From Cerrena zonata (lineage: Eukaryota > Basidiomycota > Agaricomycetes > Polyporales > Cerrenaceae): a DNA stretch of 64,000 nucleotides. The stretch lies in the NCBI GenBank assembly GCA_038087015.1, contig JASBNA010000018.1, positions 656,414 through 720,413 on the forward strand, in the 5' to 3' direction. The position numbers and the translations under genes are program-made. Numbering within the stretch: the first letter of the stretch is position 1; each line of letters opens with the position of its first letter. The notes under the pieces were generated by a model, which did not search any database, had not been told where the DNA came from, and saw nothing but the letters and a program-made list of their open reading frames with translations. Positions 11,062-20,127 of the stretch are shown here, in pieces.

Positions 11062-12759
11062 TCAACCTTGGCTCAGAGGCAGGGACTTGGTCAGCATGTT
11101 AGCAGGCATCAGCACTCCAGCAAGGTGTGTAGGCGCAATGAGACTGCTTTCAACAGTGTCCTTCAGCCAGTGGTAGCGCAAGTCAAGGTGTTTCATTCGA
11201 CCATGGTGCTCAGGGTTTTTGGCAATACTGACAGCACTGAGGTTGTCAATGAAGAGGGTGGAGGAAGATGGAAGAGAGTAGCCAAGTTCATCAAGCAGGT
11301 GATGCATCCAGAGGATTTCCTTGCCAGCCTCACATGCAGCAATGTACTCAGCCTCTGTGGTCGATAAAGCGACTATGGGCTGCAGCTTGGAGGACCAGTC
11401 GACCGCTCCAGAGCCAATCTTGACCAGATAGCCACCAGTTGAACGCATCTTGGGCTTCTCACCAGCATGGTCAGCATCAGAGTAGACCTGAAAAAGCTCA
11501 GAGCAATCTCCAGGCCTGTAGGTGAGGTGAAGATCCATAGTGCCCTTCAGATAGCAAAAGAGGTACTTTATAGCCTGCCAGTGTGCCCTCCCTGGATTAG
11601 AGTTAAAGTGAGCAAGCTGGGAGACAGTGTAGGCAATGTCTGGATGAGTACAGGTGGCCAGATATATCAGAGCATCCACAGCATTGATGTAGGGCAAAGC
11701 GGTCATCTCTGCGCTTTCCTGAGGTGTTTGAGCACCCAGATCAGGCGAGAGACGTAGTCCAGGCTCTGTGGGAGTAGAGATGGGGTTGCACTCACTGAAA
11801 CCAAAGCAGTCAAGCATGTTGATGATGTACTGACACTGGGAGAGTGAAAGCGAGCGGTTTGGATGATCCCTGGTGATTTCAATGGCTAGGAGGTAGCTGG
11901 TGGGACCCAGATCTCGAAGTTTGAAGTGCCTCTGGAGGTCCTGGACAGTCTGGTCGATAGAGGCCTTGGATGTCGCAGCAATGGTGATATTGTCGATGAA
12001 AATGGGGATGATAATGCACACCTCATCTTTGGCATAGACATAGACAGAGGAATCCGACTTGAGACGTGCAAAACCAAGGGAATCAAGGGTAGAATGGAGT
12101 TTCTGGTTCCAGAGTCGACCTGCCTGTTTGAGGCCATACAAGGCCTTGACAAGGCGAAGGACATGGCCTTCACCACCGCTCTGGAAGCCCTCAGGCTGCT
12201 GCATATAGATCTCAGTATCCAAATCACCATTGATAAATGCCTGAGAGATGTCCAGAGAGTGCAGCTCAAGGTCCTCAGTGGCAGCAAGAGCCAAAACCAT
12301 CCTAATTGTTGCCATCCGCACTGTGGGGGCAAAGGTTTCGACATAGTCATACCAAGGGCATTGGTTATAGCCCTTGGCGACGAGTCTGGCCTTGTACCGC
12401 TCCAGGGAGCCGTCTGCATGCGGCTTTGTGTTGAACACCCATTTGCACCCAATAGCTTGCTTTCCAGCAGGAAGAGGACAAGTCTCCCAAGTGCCATTTG
12501 CGACGAGATTGTTGAATTCTGTGAGTGCTGCTTCACACCACTGAGAGGCCTCAGGACGCTTCATAGCCTCTACAAAGGACAAAGGATCAGCATCACCGCT
12601 GGAGGCAGCAAATGCGATCTCAGGATCATCATCCTCAGGCTCAGAATCAGTGTCAGCAGGAGATGGAGAGCGAAGTTTCCACCAGTCACCAGGGGGCTTG
12701 CCTGCATTTAATCTGCCTGTGCGACGTGCAGGAGGTGGATCCTGAGGCTCTGGTGAGGC
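11062..12759 (-). pseudogene. Copia pol remnant: RT and RNase H
   Basis: A long minus-strand frame (12582-11062, 506 codons) covers the copia-type reverse transcriptase (RVT_2) and RNase H. Visible blocks are YETFAPTV-like, LDISQAFINGDL, LYGLKQAGRLWN, and the RNase H block SDADHAGEKPK...STTEAEYIAACE. The catalytic FIDD motif reads FIDN here, so a metal-binding Asp is lost. Several arginines of the intact copy are Cys, His or Gln. Near the C terminus an extra base shifts the frame, giving SLPLSQG. Upstream, 12583-12759 continues the linker until the nested insertion. It is inactive by truncation and substitution. Confidence 0.9.
12755..12759 (+). repeat. 5-bp target duplication GAGGC, left copy
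   Basis: GAGGC directly before the LTR TG at 12760, repeated at 18164-18168 directly after the 3' LTR CA. The target lies within the linker of the old copia copy. Five-base duplications are usual for Ty1/copia integration. Confidence 0.95.
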
Positions 12760-13145
12760 TGTTAAACTTTGTGTTTTGGTGATGTTCCACCTTATCTATT
12801 CTATCTTTTGACTTCATAAACGGACTCTGTAGACACTCAGCTTCCAGTAACACTTTTCCCCTTTGCTCTAGCTTCAGTATTTAGTGCTCCACCCAATGCA
12901 GGGTGGACTTGTGTTTCATTTCGCTTTTCTTCGCTTATTGCCGAGCCTTCAGCGCTTAACTCGGCTATAGCCGAGTTCTCCTTCCTATCTAGTATGCCTG
13001 GTCGCTTTCAGGGCTCTCTAACTGCTCTCATTGTGTTCCAGGCAAGTATTGTAATTCCCTCTCAACAAACTGCTCTCATTGTGTTCCAGAGCATTTGTGT
13101 GTCCCCCAGGTCGATCTATTCCCTGGTTTAAGTCACCCTTTAACA
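12760..13145 (+). repeat. 5' LTR of the intact copia (386 bp)
   Basis: Bounded by TGTTAAACTTTGTGTTTTGG and CACCCTTTAACA. It contains a perfect 20-bp palindrome AACTCGGCTATAGCCGAGTT at 12958-12977. It also has two 22-base direct repeats beginning AACTGCTCTCATTG at 13020-13041 and 13068-13089. Such internal repeats are candidate promoter or regulatory sites of the LTR, but no TATA box or transcription start can be fixed from sequence alone. Confidence 0.97.
12958..12977. promoter_or_regulatory. Perfect 20-bp palindrome in the LTR
   Basis: AACTCGGCTATAGCCGAGTT is identical to its own reverse complement. It recurs intact in the 3' LTR (17976-17995). In the third copy (about 24135-24154) both CpGs are TpG/CpA, giving AACTTGGCTATAGCTGAGTT. 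A homodimer-binding site or hairpin is possible. That it acts as a regulatory site is inference. Confidence 0.5.
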
Positions 13146-13157
13146 GGTTATGGGCCC
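13146..13157 (+). promoter_or_regulatory. Primer binding site, half-tRNA type (initiator tRNA-Met)
   Basis: GGTTATGGGCCC begins right after the 5' LTR. Its complement, GGGCCCATAACC, matches the anticodon stem-loop region of eukaryotic initiator tRNA-Met (CAU anticodon within it). Priming from an internal cut in the initiator tRNA is established for Drosophila copia and relatives. The tRNA sequence is recalled, not present in this window. Confidence 0.8.
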
Positions 13158-13355
13158 CGGCTTCCTTATCTCTGCCACAGCCGATTTTACAAGAGTTTTC
13201 ATTCAACAACCGCTTGTCCCCTCGCTCCAATTCTTTTTGCATCGGATTCCCCATCCTCCAAACCCCCCATCTACCAACATCGGTCCTGATCGGCCAACTC
13301 TATCCCTCTCTGCTTCGCTTTTGCTCTCTGCTGCTCCCCCTACCTCGCTTTTGAC

Positions 13356-16300
13356 ATGTCTTCCACCTCATCTACCCTCCCCAACTTCAAAAAGCTCTCT
13401 GTGGACAACTACCCCCAGTGGAGCGGCGAAATGAAGGCTTGGATGATGCGTTCTGGGCTGTACAGGCTGGTGAAAGGGGTGGAAAAGCGTCCTGAGGCAG
13501 ATGATCCTGCTAAGGTGACCGCTTTGGAGCAGGGGTTGATGGACAAGTGGGATGAGAAGGCCCTCAAAGCGGCTGGTGAGCTCTTTCTTGCTGTAGATGT
13601 CGAGCAGAGGACGCATTTGGCTGGTATCGAGGAGGATCCTGTCAAGATCTGGGCCAAACTCGAGTCTGTGCACCTCCAACAGCGCCCTGGAGCTCGTTTC
13701 AACGCCTATGACGACCTCTTCAGCATCAGGAAGAAGGAGGACGAATCCCTGCTCGCTTTGAGCACCAGGATCGACGAAACCATGCTCAGGATCAAAAACC
13801 TTCGCCCCCCCTCCTTTGACCTCACTTCCCTCGACGACGAGCTGGTTTGCATGACCATGCTTCGCTCTCTACCTGAGGAGTTCCACCACCTCTCCACATC
13901 GCTCCAGCTGGTCAACAAACTCGACAAGAACACGCTTCTGCAGGCCTTCATCACTGAGGACATCAATCTGAAGCGCAGGGTCGAGTCTGGCAACTCCTCT
14001 GTTGCCTCTGCCCTCTCTGCAAGCGTTGTTTCAACCGCTGTCTGCGCATTCTGCTCGCTCCCAGGCCATTCCATCGATTCCTGCTTCCGCTTTCGTGAGG
14101 CCAAGGCTTCTGCATCGAAGGAGGCCCAGGAGAAGCGTCAGAAGCGTCAGGAAGGCGGCAGAAAGCGTCCCCAGAAGGCCAACATCGCCCAGGACCAGCA
14201 GACACCCTCTGCTTCGGTCCAGGAGGTCCAGGAGTTTGCTGGTAGTGCAAGTGCTTCCTCTGATCCCTCCTCGCTCTATTCGCCTCTAGACGTCGTTGCT
14301 GACGCTTTGTGGACTGCAGACACAGGGGCTACTTCTCATATGACCCCCCATCGTCACTGGCTTCGCAATTACAAGCCCTTTCGCACTCCCATTCGCCTTG
14401 CCAACAACACCATCGTCTTCAGTGCTGGAGTGGGGTCTGTACGCTTTACACCGCGTTCTGAGGGGTCGAGATTGCGTCCTGTAGAGTTTAGTCGAGTTCT
14501 GCATGTCCCAGCGTTGAAAACCAACCTCCTATCTGTCTTGTATCTCGTTAGAATGCATTCCTTTCATGTGCACATCCACAACGACCGAATGGACTTCAAA
14601 CTCCATGGGCAGCTCGCATTTTTCGCTCCCATTGACTCCAACAACACCGCTTTCCTTGCTGGAGATGTTCTCCCTCTCAGCTCCTTCGAAAATGCCGCTC
14701 TTGCCTCCACTCTGCCTCTCAGCCTATCCCTCTGGCATCGTCGACTAGCTCACCACAACATCGACGGCGTTAAGGCCCTTATCCACCAGAAACTGGCAAC
14801 CGGAATCACCATCCACTCTGAGGGTGTTCCTGACCCCATCTGTGAGCCTTGTCTTGCTGGCAAGATGCATGCCAATCCCTTCCCCTCGTCGACCACAGAG
14901 CTCTCCTCTGCTTGTGAAGTCGTCCATTCTGACCTCCACGGTCCCCTAGACATCCAGACCTTTGGTGGCTATCGCTATTGGGTCACCTACATCGATGGGA
15001 AGTACAAGTACCGAGTTGTGGTGCTTTTGAAAGCGAAATCCCAGCAGTTTTCCGCTTTCAAGCTCTACCATGCTTATGTGCGCAACAAAGGCTTCCGGAT
15101 CGGTGCTTTGCAGGACGATAAGGGTGGTGAGTACATGTCCAAGGAGATGGACCAGTACTGCATCGACCATGGCATTGTCAGACGCCATACAACCCGGAAT
15201 CGACCTCAGCAGAATGGAGTTGCTGAACGCTTCAATCGGCTCCTCTCTGAGCGCATTACTTGCATGCTTTCGGAATCGAATTTGCCGCGTCAGTTCTGGG
15301 GTGAGGCCCTCCATTCCTTCGTCCACATCATTAACCGCTGTCCGACTTCCTCCCTTCGCGGTCTTACACCCTTTGAGGGATTCCATGGCAAGAAACCGGA
15401 CCTTTCTCATCTCAGGGTCTTTGGGTGCACTGCGTATGTTCATGTGCAGAAGGACAAGCGTGTGGCCTTAGGGCCTCACATGGAGAAGTGTGTGTTTATC
15501 GGTTATCCGGATGGTTACAAGGGCTGGAAGTTCTACAATCCGACGACGAGGAAGGTGGTTATCTCAGAGCGTGCTGAATTTGACGAACGCTTCTACCCTG
15601 GTCTCAAAAAGTCGATTTCCTCGCCCCTGCCCTCCCAAGCTGTCTCTGACACCCCTGCATCGTCCACTTCATCCCCTCCTGCTTCCTCTGTGATGCCTTG
15701 GTTCTCGGATGATGATGTGCCAGCGTCTCATTCTGGGGGGGAGGTTCTTGAGCCTCCTCTACAACCGGCTCTTGAGCAGAATAACCCTGCTGTCCCACCG
15801 CATCCAGCTCTCCCACTTGCTCCTGACATCGCCCCTGCACTCCCAGAGCCTCAGGACAACAGACCGCTTGCCCAAAGACGTCCACAGCGCTCTCACATCC
15901 AGTCTCGTCCTTCTGGCCTCCCTGCTGCTGCTGCTGCCCCTCGTGTTGCTTCCAACTCTCCCTCGCCTTCTCCAGGCCCTGCACCTCACTCTCCCTCGCC
16001 ACCTGCCTCACCAGAGCCTCAGGATCCGCCTCCTGCACGTCGCACAGGCAGATCGAATGCAGGCAAACCCCCTGGTGACTGGTGGAAACTTCGCTCTCCA
16101 TCTCCTGCTGACACTGATTCTGGGCCTGAGGATGATGATCCTGAGATCGCATTTGCTGCCTCCAGTGGTGATGCTGATCCCTTGTCTTTTGCAGAGGCTA
16201 TGAAGCGCCCTGAGGCCTCTCAGTGGCGTGAAGCAGCACTCACAGAATTCAACAATCTCGTCGCAAACGGCACTTGGGAGACCTGTCCTCTTCCTGCTGG

Positions 16301-17732
16301 AAAGCGAGCTATTGGGTGCAAATGGGTGTTCAACACAAAGCGGCATGCAGACGGCTCCCTGGAGCGGTACAAGGCCAGACTCGTCGCCAAGGGCTATAAC
16401 CAACGCCCTGGGTATGACTATGTCGAAACCTTTGCCCCCACAGTGCGGATGGCAACGATTAGGACGGTTTTGGCTCTTGCTGCCACTGAGGACCTTGAGC
16501 TGCACTCCCTGGACATCTCTCAGGCGTTCATCAATGGTGATTTGGACACTGAGATCTACATGCAGCAGCCTGAGGGCTTCCAGAGCGGTGGTGAGGGCCA
16601 TGTCCTTCGCCTTGTCAAGGCCTTGTATGGTCTCAAACAGGCAGGTCGACTCTGGAACCAGAAACTCCATTCTACCCTTGATTCCCTTGGTTTTGCACGT
16701 CTCAAGTCGGATTCCTCTGTCTATGTCTATGCCAAGGACGAGGTGCGCATCATCATCCCCATTTTCATTGACGATATCACCATTGCTGCGACGTCCAAGG
16801 CCTCTATCGACCAGACTGTCCAGGACCTCCAGAAGCACTTCAAACTTCGAGATTTGGGTCCCACCAGCTACCTCCTAGGCATCGAGATCACCAGGGATCG
16901 TCCAAACCGCTTGCTTTCACTCTCCCAGCGTCAGTACATCATCAACATGCTTGACCGCTTTGGTTTCAGTGAGTGCAACCCCGTCTCTACTCCCATGGAG
17001 CCAGGACTACGCCTCTCGCCTGATCTGGGTGCTCAAACACCTCAGGAAAGTGCAGAGATGACCGCTTTGCCCTACATCAATGCTGTGGGTGCTCTGATGT
17101 ATCTGGCTACCTGTACTCGACCAGATATCGCCTACACTGTCTCCCAGCTTGCTCGCTTCAACTCCAATCCAGGGAAGGCGCACTGGCAGGCTGTGAAGCA
17201 CCTCTTTTGCTATCTGAAGGGCACCATGGATCTCCGCCTCACCTACAGGCCTGGAGATCGCTCTGAGCTCTTCCAGGTCTACTCTGATGCTGACCATGCT
17301 GGTGAGAAGCCCAAGATGCGTTCAACTGGTGGCTATCTAGTCAAGATTGGCTCTGGAGCGGTCGACTGGTCCTCCAAGCTGCAGCCTATGGTCGCTTTAT
17401 CGACCACAGAGGCTGAGTACATTGCTGCATGTGAGGCTGGCAAGGAAATCCTCTGGATGCGTCACCTGCTTGGTGAACTTGGCTACTCCCTTCCATCTTC
17501 CTCCACCCTCTTCATCGACAACCTCAGTGCTGTCAGTGTTGCCAAGAACCCTGAGCACCATGGTCGTATGAAACACCTCGACTTGCGCTACCACTGGCTG
17601 AAGGACACTGTTGAAAGCGGTCTGATTGCACCTACACACCTTGCTGGAGTGCTGATGCCTGCTGACATGCTGACCAAGTCCCTGCCTCGAGCCAAGGTTG
17701 AGGAATTCCGGTCTATGATGGGTTTGGAGTGA
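13356..17732 (+). CDS. Copia gag-pol polyprotein (1458 aa)
   Basis: A single open frame encodes all retrotransposon functions. N-terminal Gag carries a UBN2-like segment and a CCHC zinc knuckle (CAFCSLPGHSIDSC, near residues 230-243) for RNA packaging. The aspartic protease motif DTGA is at about residue 322. Integrase has the HHCC zinc region (about 459-505) and the DDE triad at about D526, D587 and E624. A Pro/Ser-rich linker precedes the reverse transcriptase, with FIDD at about D1139-D1140, and RNase H (SDADHAG near 1311, TTEAEY near 1352). The domain order PR-IN-RT-RH defines Ty1/copia. The ATG at 13356 is 210 bases downstream of the LTR and is the first start in the open frame. There is no frameshift between gag and pol, so the Gag-to-Pol ratio must be set some other way, perhaps by splicing or processing. 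Confidence 0.97.
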   Translation: MSSTSSTLPNFKKLSVDNYPQWSGEMKAWMMRSGLYRLVKGVEKRPEADDPAKVTALEQGLMDKWDEKALKAAGELFLAVDVEQRTHLAGIEEDPVKIWAKLESVHLQQRPGARFNAYDDLFSIRKKEDESLLALSTRIDETMLRIKNLRPPSFDLTSLDDELVCMTMLRSLPEEFHHLSTSLQLVNKLDKNTLLQAFITEDINLKRRVESGNSSVASALSASVVSTAVCAFCSLPGHSIDSCFRFREAKASASKEAQEKRQKRQEGGRKRPQKANIAQDQQTPSASVQEVQEFAGSASASSDPSSLYSPLDVVADALWTADTGATSHMTPHRHWLRNYKPFRTPIRLANNTIVFSAGVGSVRFTPRSEGSRLRPVEFSRVLHVPALKTNLLSVLYLVRMHSFHVHIHNDRMDFKLHGQLAFFAPIDSNNTAFLAGDVLPLSSFENAALASTLPLSLSLWHRRLAHHNIDGVKALIHQKLATGITIHSEGVPDPICEPCLAGKMHANPFPSSTTELSSACEVVHSDLHGPLDIQTFGGYRYWVTYIDGKYKYRVVVLLKAKSQQFSAFKLYHAYVRNKGFRIGALQDDKGGEYMSKEMDQYCIDHGIVRRHTTRNRPQQNGVAERFNRLLSERITCMLSESNLPRQFWGEALHSFVHIINRCPTSSLRGLTPFEGFHGKKPDLSHLRVFGCTAYVHVQKDKRVALGPHMEKCVFIGYPDGYKGWKFYNPTTRKVVISERAEFDERFYPGLKKSISSPLPSQAVSDTPASSTSSPPASSVMPWFSDDDVPASHSGGEVLEPPLQPALEQNNPAVPPHPALPLAPDIAPALPEPQDNRPLAQRRPQRSHIQSRPSGLPAAAAAPRVASNSPSPSPGPAPHSPSPPASPEPQDPPPARRTGRSNAGKPPGDWWKLRSPSPADTDSGPEDDDPEIAFAASSGDADPLSFAEAMKRPEASQWREAALTEFNNLVANGTWETCPLPAGKRAIGCKWVFNTKRHADGSLERYKARLVAKGYNQRPGYDYVETFAPTVRMATIRTVLALAATEDLELHSLDISQAFINGDLDTEIYMQQPEGFQSGGEGHVLRLVKALYGLKQAGRLWNQKLHSTLDSLGFARLKSDSSVYVYAKDEVRIIIPIFIDDITIAATSKASIDQTVQDLQKHFKLRDLGPTSYLLGIEITRDRPNRLLSLSQRQYIINMLDRFGFSECNPVSTPMEPGLRLSPDLGAQTPQESAEMTALPYINAVGALMYLATCTRPDIAYTVSQLARFNSNPGKAHWQAVKHLFCYLKGTMDLRLTYRPGDRSELFQVYSDADHAGEKPKMRSTGGYLVKIGSGAVDWSSKLQPMVALSTTEAEYIAACEAGKEILWMRHLLGELGYSLPSSSTLFIDNLSAVSVAKNPEHHGRMKHLDLRYHWLKDTVESGLIAPTHLAGVLMPADMLTKSLPRAKVEEFRSMMGLE

Positions 17733-17768
17733 CACTGGGTCCAGGGGGAGTTTCAGAGGTGCAACATC

Positions 17769-17777
17769 AAGGGGGAG
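17769..17777 (+). promoter_or_regulatory. Polypurine tract
   Basis: AAGGGGGAG abuts the 3' LTR start at 17778. In LTR retrotransposons this purine run resists RNase H and primes plus-strand synthesis. The same string precedes the 3' LTR of the third copy at 23937. Confidence 0.9.
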
Positions 17778-18163
17778 TGTTAAACTTTGTGTTTTGGTGA
17801 TGTTCCACCTTATCTATTCTATCTTTTGACTTCATAAACGGACTCTGTAGACACTCAGCTTCCAGTAACACTTTTCCCCTTTGCTCTAGCTTCAGTATTT
17901 AGTGCTCCACCCAATGCAGGGTGGACTTGTGTTTCATTTCGCTTTTCTTCGCTTATTGCCGAGCCTTCAGCGCTTAACTCGGCTATAGCCGAGTTCTCCT
18001 TCCTATCTAGTATGCCTGGTCGCTTTCAGGGCTCTCTAACTGCTCTCATTGTGTTCCAGGCAAGTATTGTAATTCCCTCTCAACAAACTGCTCTCATTGT
18101 GTTCCAGAGCATTTGTGTGTCCCCCAGGTCAATCTATTCCCTGGTTTAAGTCACCCTTTAACA
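17778..18163 (+). repeat. 3' LTR of the intact copia (386 bp)
   Basis: Same length and borders as the 5' LTR. The only difference I find is G to A within GTCGATC near its right end. It is followed by the GAGGC target duplication at 18164-18168. Confidence 0.97.
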
Positions 18164-18500
18164 GAGGCAGGTAGCAAAGGAGAGTGAGGTGCAGGGCCTG
18201 GAGAAGGCAAGGGAGAGTTGGAAGCGACATGAGGGGCAGCAGCAGCAGGGAGGCCAGAGGGACAAGACTGGATGTGAGAGCGCTGTGGACGTCTTTGGGC
18301 AAGCGGTCTGTTGTCCTGAGGCTCTGGGAGTGCAGGGGCGATGTCAGGAGCGAGTGGAAGAGCTGGATGCGGTGGGACAGCAGGGTTATTCTGCTCAGGA
18401 GCCGGTTGCAAGGGAGGCTCAAGAACCTCCCCCCCAGAATGAGACACTGGCACATCATCATCCGAGAACCAAGGCATCACAGAGGAAGCAGGATGGGATG
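18164..18500 (-). pseudogene. Resumed linker segment of the old copia copy
   Basis: A minus-strand frame here (18480-18151) encodes the Pro-rich linker between integrase and reverse transcriptase (PWFSDDDVPVSHSGGEV, then PAPEQNNPAVPPHP). It continues directly into 12759 if the nested element and one GAGGC are ignored. Homology to the family ends at about 18500 after GGATGGGATG, so the old copy is 5' truncated at this point by deletion or recombination. Confidence 0.9.
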
Positions 18501-18729
18501 CTTGGCAGTAGTGTGGTTTAGTAGCAGTTCATCATCCTCAGACTCACTCTTAACCTCTGCAGCAAGCTTTACTTTGACAGAAGACTTGGTCTTACTAGGG
18601 GCAGGTTCTTCAGCCTTTAGCAGAAGCTCATCCTCAGACTCTTCCTCCTCTTCTTTAAGCTGAGATATATCCATCTTGACATCCTCAGACTTATCCGCTT
18701 TGACAGCCTCAAACTTAGGAACATGAAAC
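18501..18729. other. Acidic-coding fragment of unknown origin
   Basis: Sequence unrelated to copia between the truncated old copy and the Helitron fragment. On the minus strand it reads as a Glu/Lys/Ser-rich stretch (MDISQLKEEEEESEDELLLK and onward, from 18674), open into the copia remnant. On the plus strand it is a Ser-rich low-complexity frame. It may be captured host coding sequence or the flank of the Helitron. No family can be assigned. Confidence 0.35.
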
Positions 18730-19918
18730 TTGCATATGCTGGTCTGGATAGTAAACTGTCTGACCCCTCAAGAGATTCGGGACAAGATGCTGGATCCCAA
18801 GTCTACCTTCCAGCAGCGTATTATTGAATATCTTGAGAGTGTCCATATGGGAGAGTTCACCACGGGTACCATGGCAGATGTAGAGGCACGACTAGACAAG
18901 GAGAAGCAGCGCAAGGGCTATGTGCCTGCTACAGAGACTTTGCCCACTGCCCCACCCAAAAAGACATGCAAGACCCAGTGTGGAGAGTGTGAGAACTGTT
19001 CAAAGATCATAGCTTGGTGGAAAATGTACCAGTATACTGTAGATGAGTTGTATCTTTCCAACAGACATAGCTGCCACAAAGGATGTATGAACAACAAGTA
19101 TGGCACATGCAAAGGCCGCTTTCCTCGTCCACTCTTCACTATGACCACTGTTGATCCAGAGTCTGGAGCAATTAATATGAAAAAGGGTGAGTTATGGATG
19201 AACTGGTTTACAACCCTAGTCACCTATCTTCTTCGGTGCAATACTGATATCACAAGCCTGCTGTCAGGTACTGCTATCAAATCAGTGGTGGCCTATGTGA
19301 CTGACTATATTACTAAGACGCCACTCAAGACATATACAGTGTTCCATGCTGTGCGCAATATGTTTAGCAAACTCAATGATGAGGACAGAGATGTCAATGA
19401 GGATAGTAGAAGCAAGGCAAGGTCTGGCTTTGTCAAGATTGTCAATGCGTTGACTGCTCAAAGTGAGATTGGTGCCCCAATGGCTGCTTTGTATCTGCTC
19501 AAAAACCCAGATCACTATACTCAAGTTTACTGAGCGGCAGGAGGAAATCATAAAGTTCTTCCACATCCGCTATGAATGTAATGATGCCAGAGATGACTTT
19601 TCAGCCCAAAGGAAGGCTGGCAAGGCTGATCTGCCTATGCCCTTTGGACTTAGTGATGACATGCAGGACCAGTTGGATCATGGTGACAATCTGGACAGGA
19701 CACTAGAGGATCCCTTGGCTGGCTCAATGTTTCTCTATCAAGATGAGGATGATGAGGATGAGGTAGTGGATGCAAATGTTGCCAGATGTGCAGATGCAGC
19801 AGGCTGAGAACATGATGGCAACTGCTGGTACTTCCAATAGTCTGACTGTGCCCTTGCAGGTGGATGTGGAGGTGCAGGATGGGAATAGCCTCAGCAGCAG
19901 TGCTTGGAAGGCCCTTTT
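18730..19918 (+). pseudogene. Helitron-like transposase fragment
   Basis: The frame 18730-19533 lacks a real start (TTG) and begins mid-protein with HMLVWIVNCLTPQEIRDKML. It continues through a Cys-rich patch (CKTQCGECENC) and the block CHKGCMNNKYGTCKGRFPRP. It then reaches NMKKGELWMNWFTTLVTYLL and IKSVVAYVTDYITKT. This order matches the region downstream of the Rep/helicase-like domain in Agaricomycete Helitron proteins as I recall them. A shifted frame (19540-19807) continues with an acidic DEDDEDE tail. The N-terminal Rep HUH motif and the PIF1-type helicase are absent, so this is an internal fragment, ended on the right by copia copy 3 at 19919. Confidence 0.7.
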
Positions 19919-20127
19919 TGTTAAACTTCATGTTTTGGTGATGTTCCACCCTATCTATTCTATCCTTTGACTTCTTCACAAACAGACCCTGTAGATACTC
20001 AGCTTCCTGTAGCACTTTTCCCCTTTGCTCTAGCTTCAGCATTTAGTGCTCCACCTAATGCAGAGTGGACTTGTGTTTCATTTTGCCTTTCTTTGCTTAT
20101 TGTGAAGCTTTCAGCACTTAACTCAGC
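19919..20127 (+). repeat. Partial 5' LTR of copia copy 3
   Basis: Aligns with the first 200 or so bases of the family LTR, from TGTTAAACTTCATGTTTTGG to ACTTAACTCAGC, and then jumps into gag (TTGCAGGCCTTCATCACTGA). The break falls inside the 20-bp palindrome of the LTR, which suggests that a hairpin promoted the deletion. Confidence 0.85.

Larger units (their letters stand above)
12760..18163 (+). mobile_element. Intact young Ty1/copia retrotransposon
   Basis: A complete element of 5404 bp: LTR 12760-13145, initiator-tRNA primer site 13146-13157, one uninterrupted gag-pol frame 13356-17732, polypurine tract 17769-17777, LTR 17778-18163, and a perfect GAGGC target duplication. The two LTRs differ at one base that I can find (GTCGATC against GTCAATC, a CpG-to-CpA change), so insertion was recent. 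It sits inside an older minus-strand copy of the same family. All enzymatic motifs are present, so it may be an autonomous master copy. Confidence 0.97.
10600..18500 (-). mobile_element. Old Ty1/copia element, minus strand, interrupted and 5' truncated
   Basis: The element reads from high to low coordinates. Its 3' LTR is 10600-10986, preceded in element orientation by pol (RT and RNase H, 12582-11062) and the Pro-rich integrase-RT linker. It is split by the intact copia copy at 12760-18163 and resumes at 18169-18500, where homology to the family stops abruptly inside the linker. It has therefore lost its 5' LTR, gag, protease and integrase. Many CpG-to-TpG/CpA differences from the intact copy show that it is much older. 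No 5-bp target duplication can be checked because one end is missing. Confidence 0.9.

Noticed and set aside
13368..17735. Many minus-strand and shifted frames of 60-276 codons across the copia body
   Set aside because: They are shadows of the gag-pol frame in GC-richer DNA and change in parallel in all copies.
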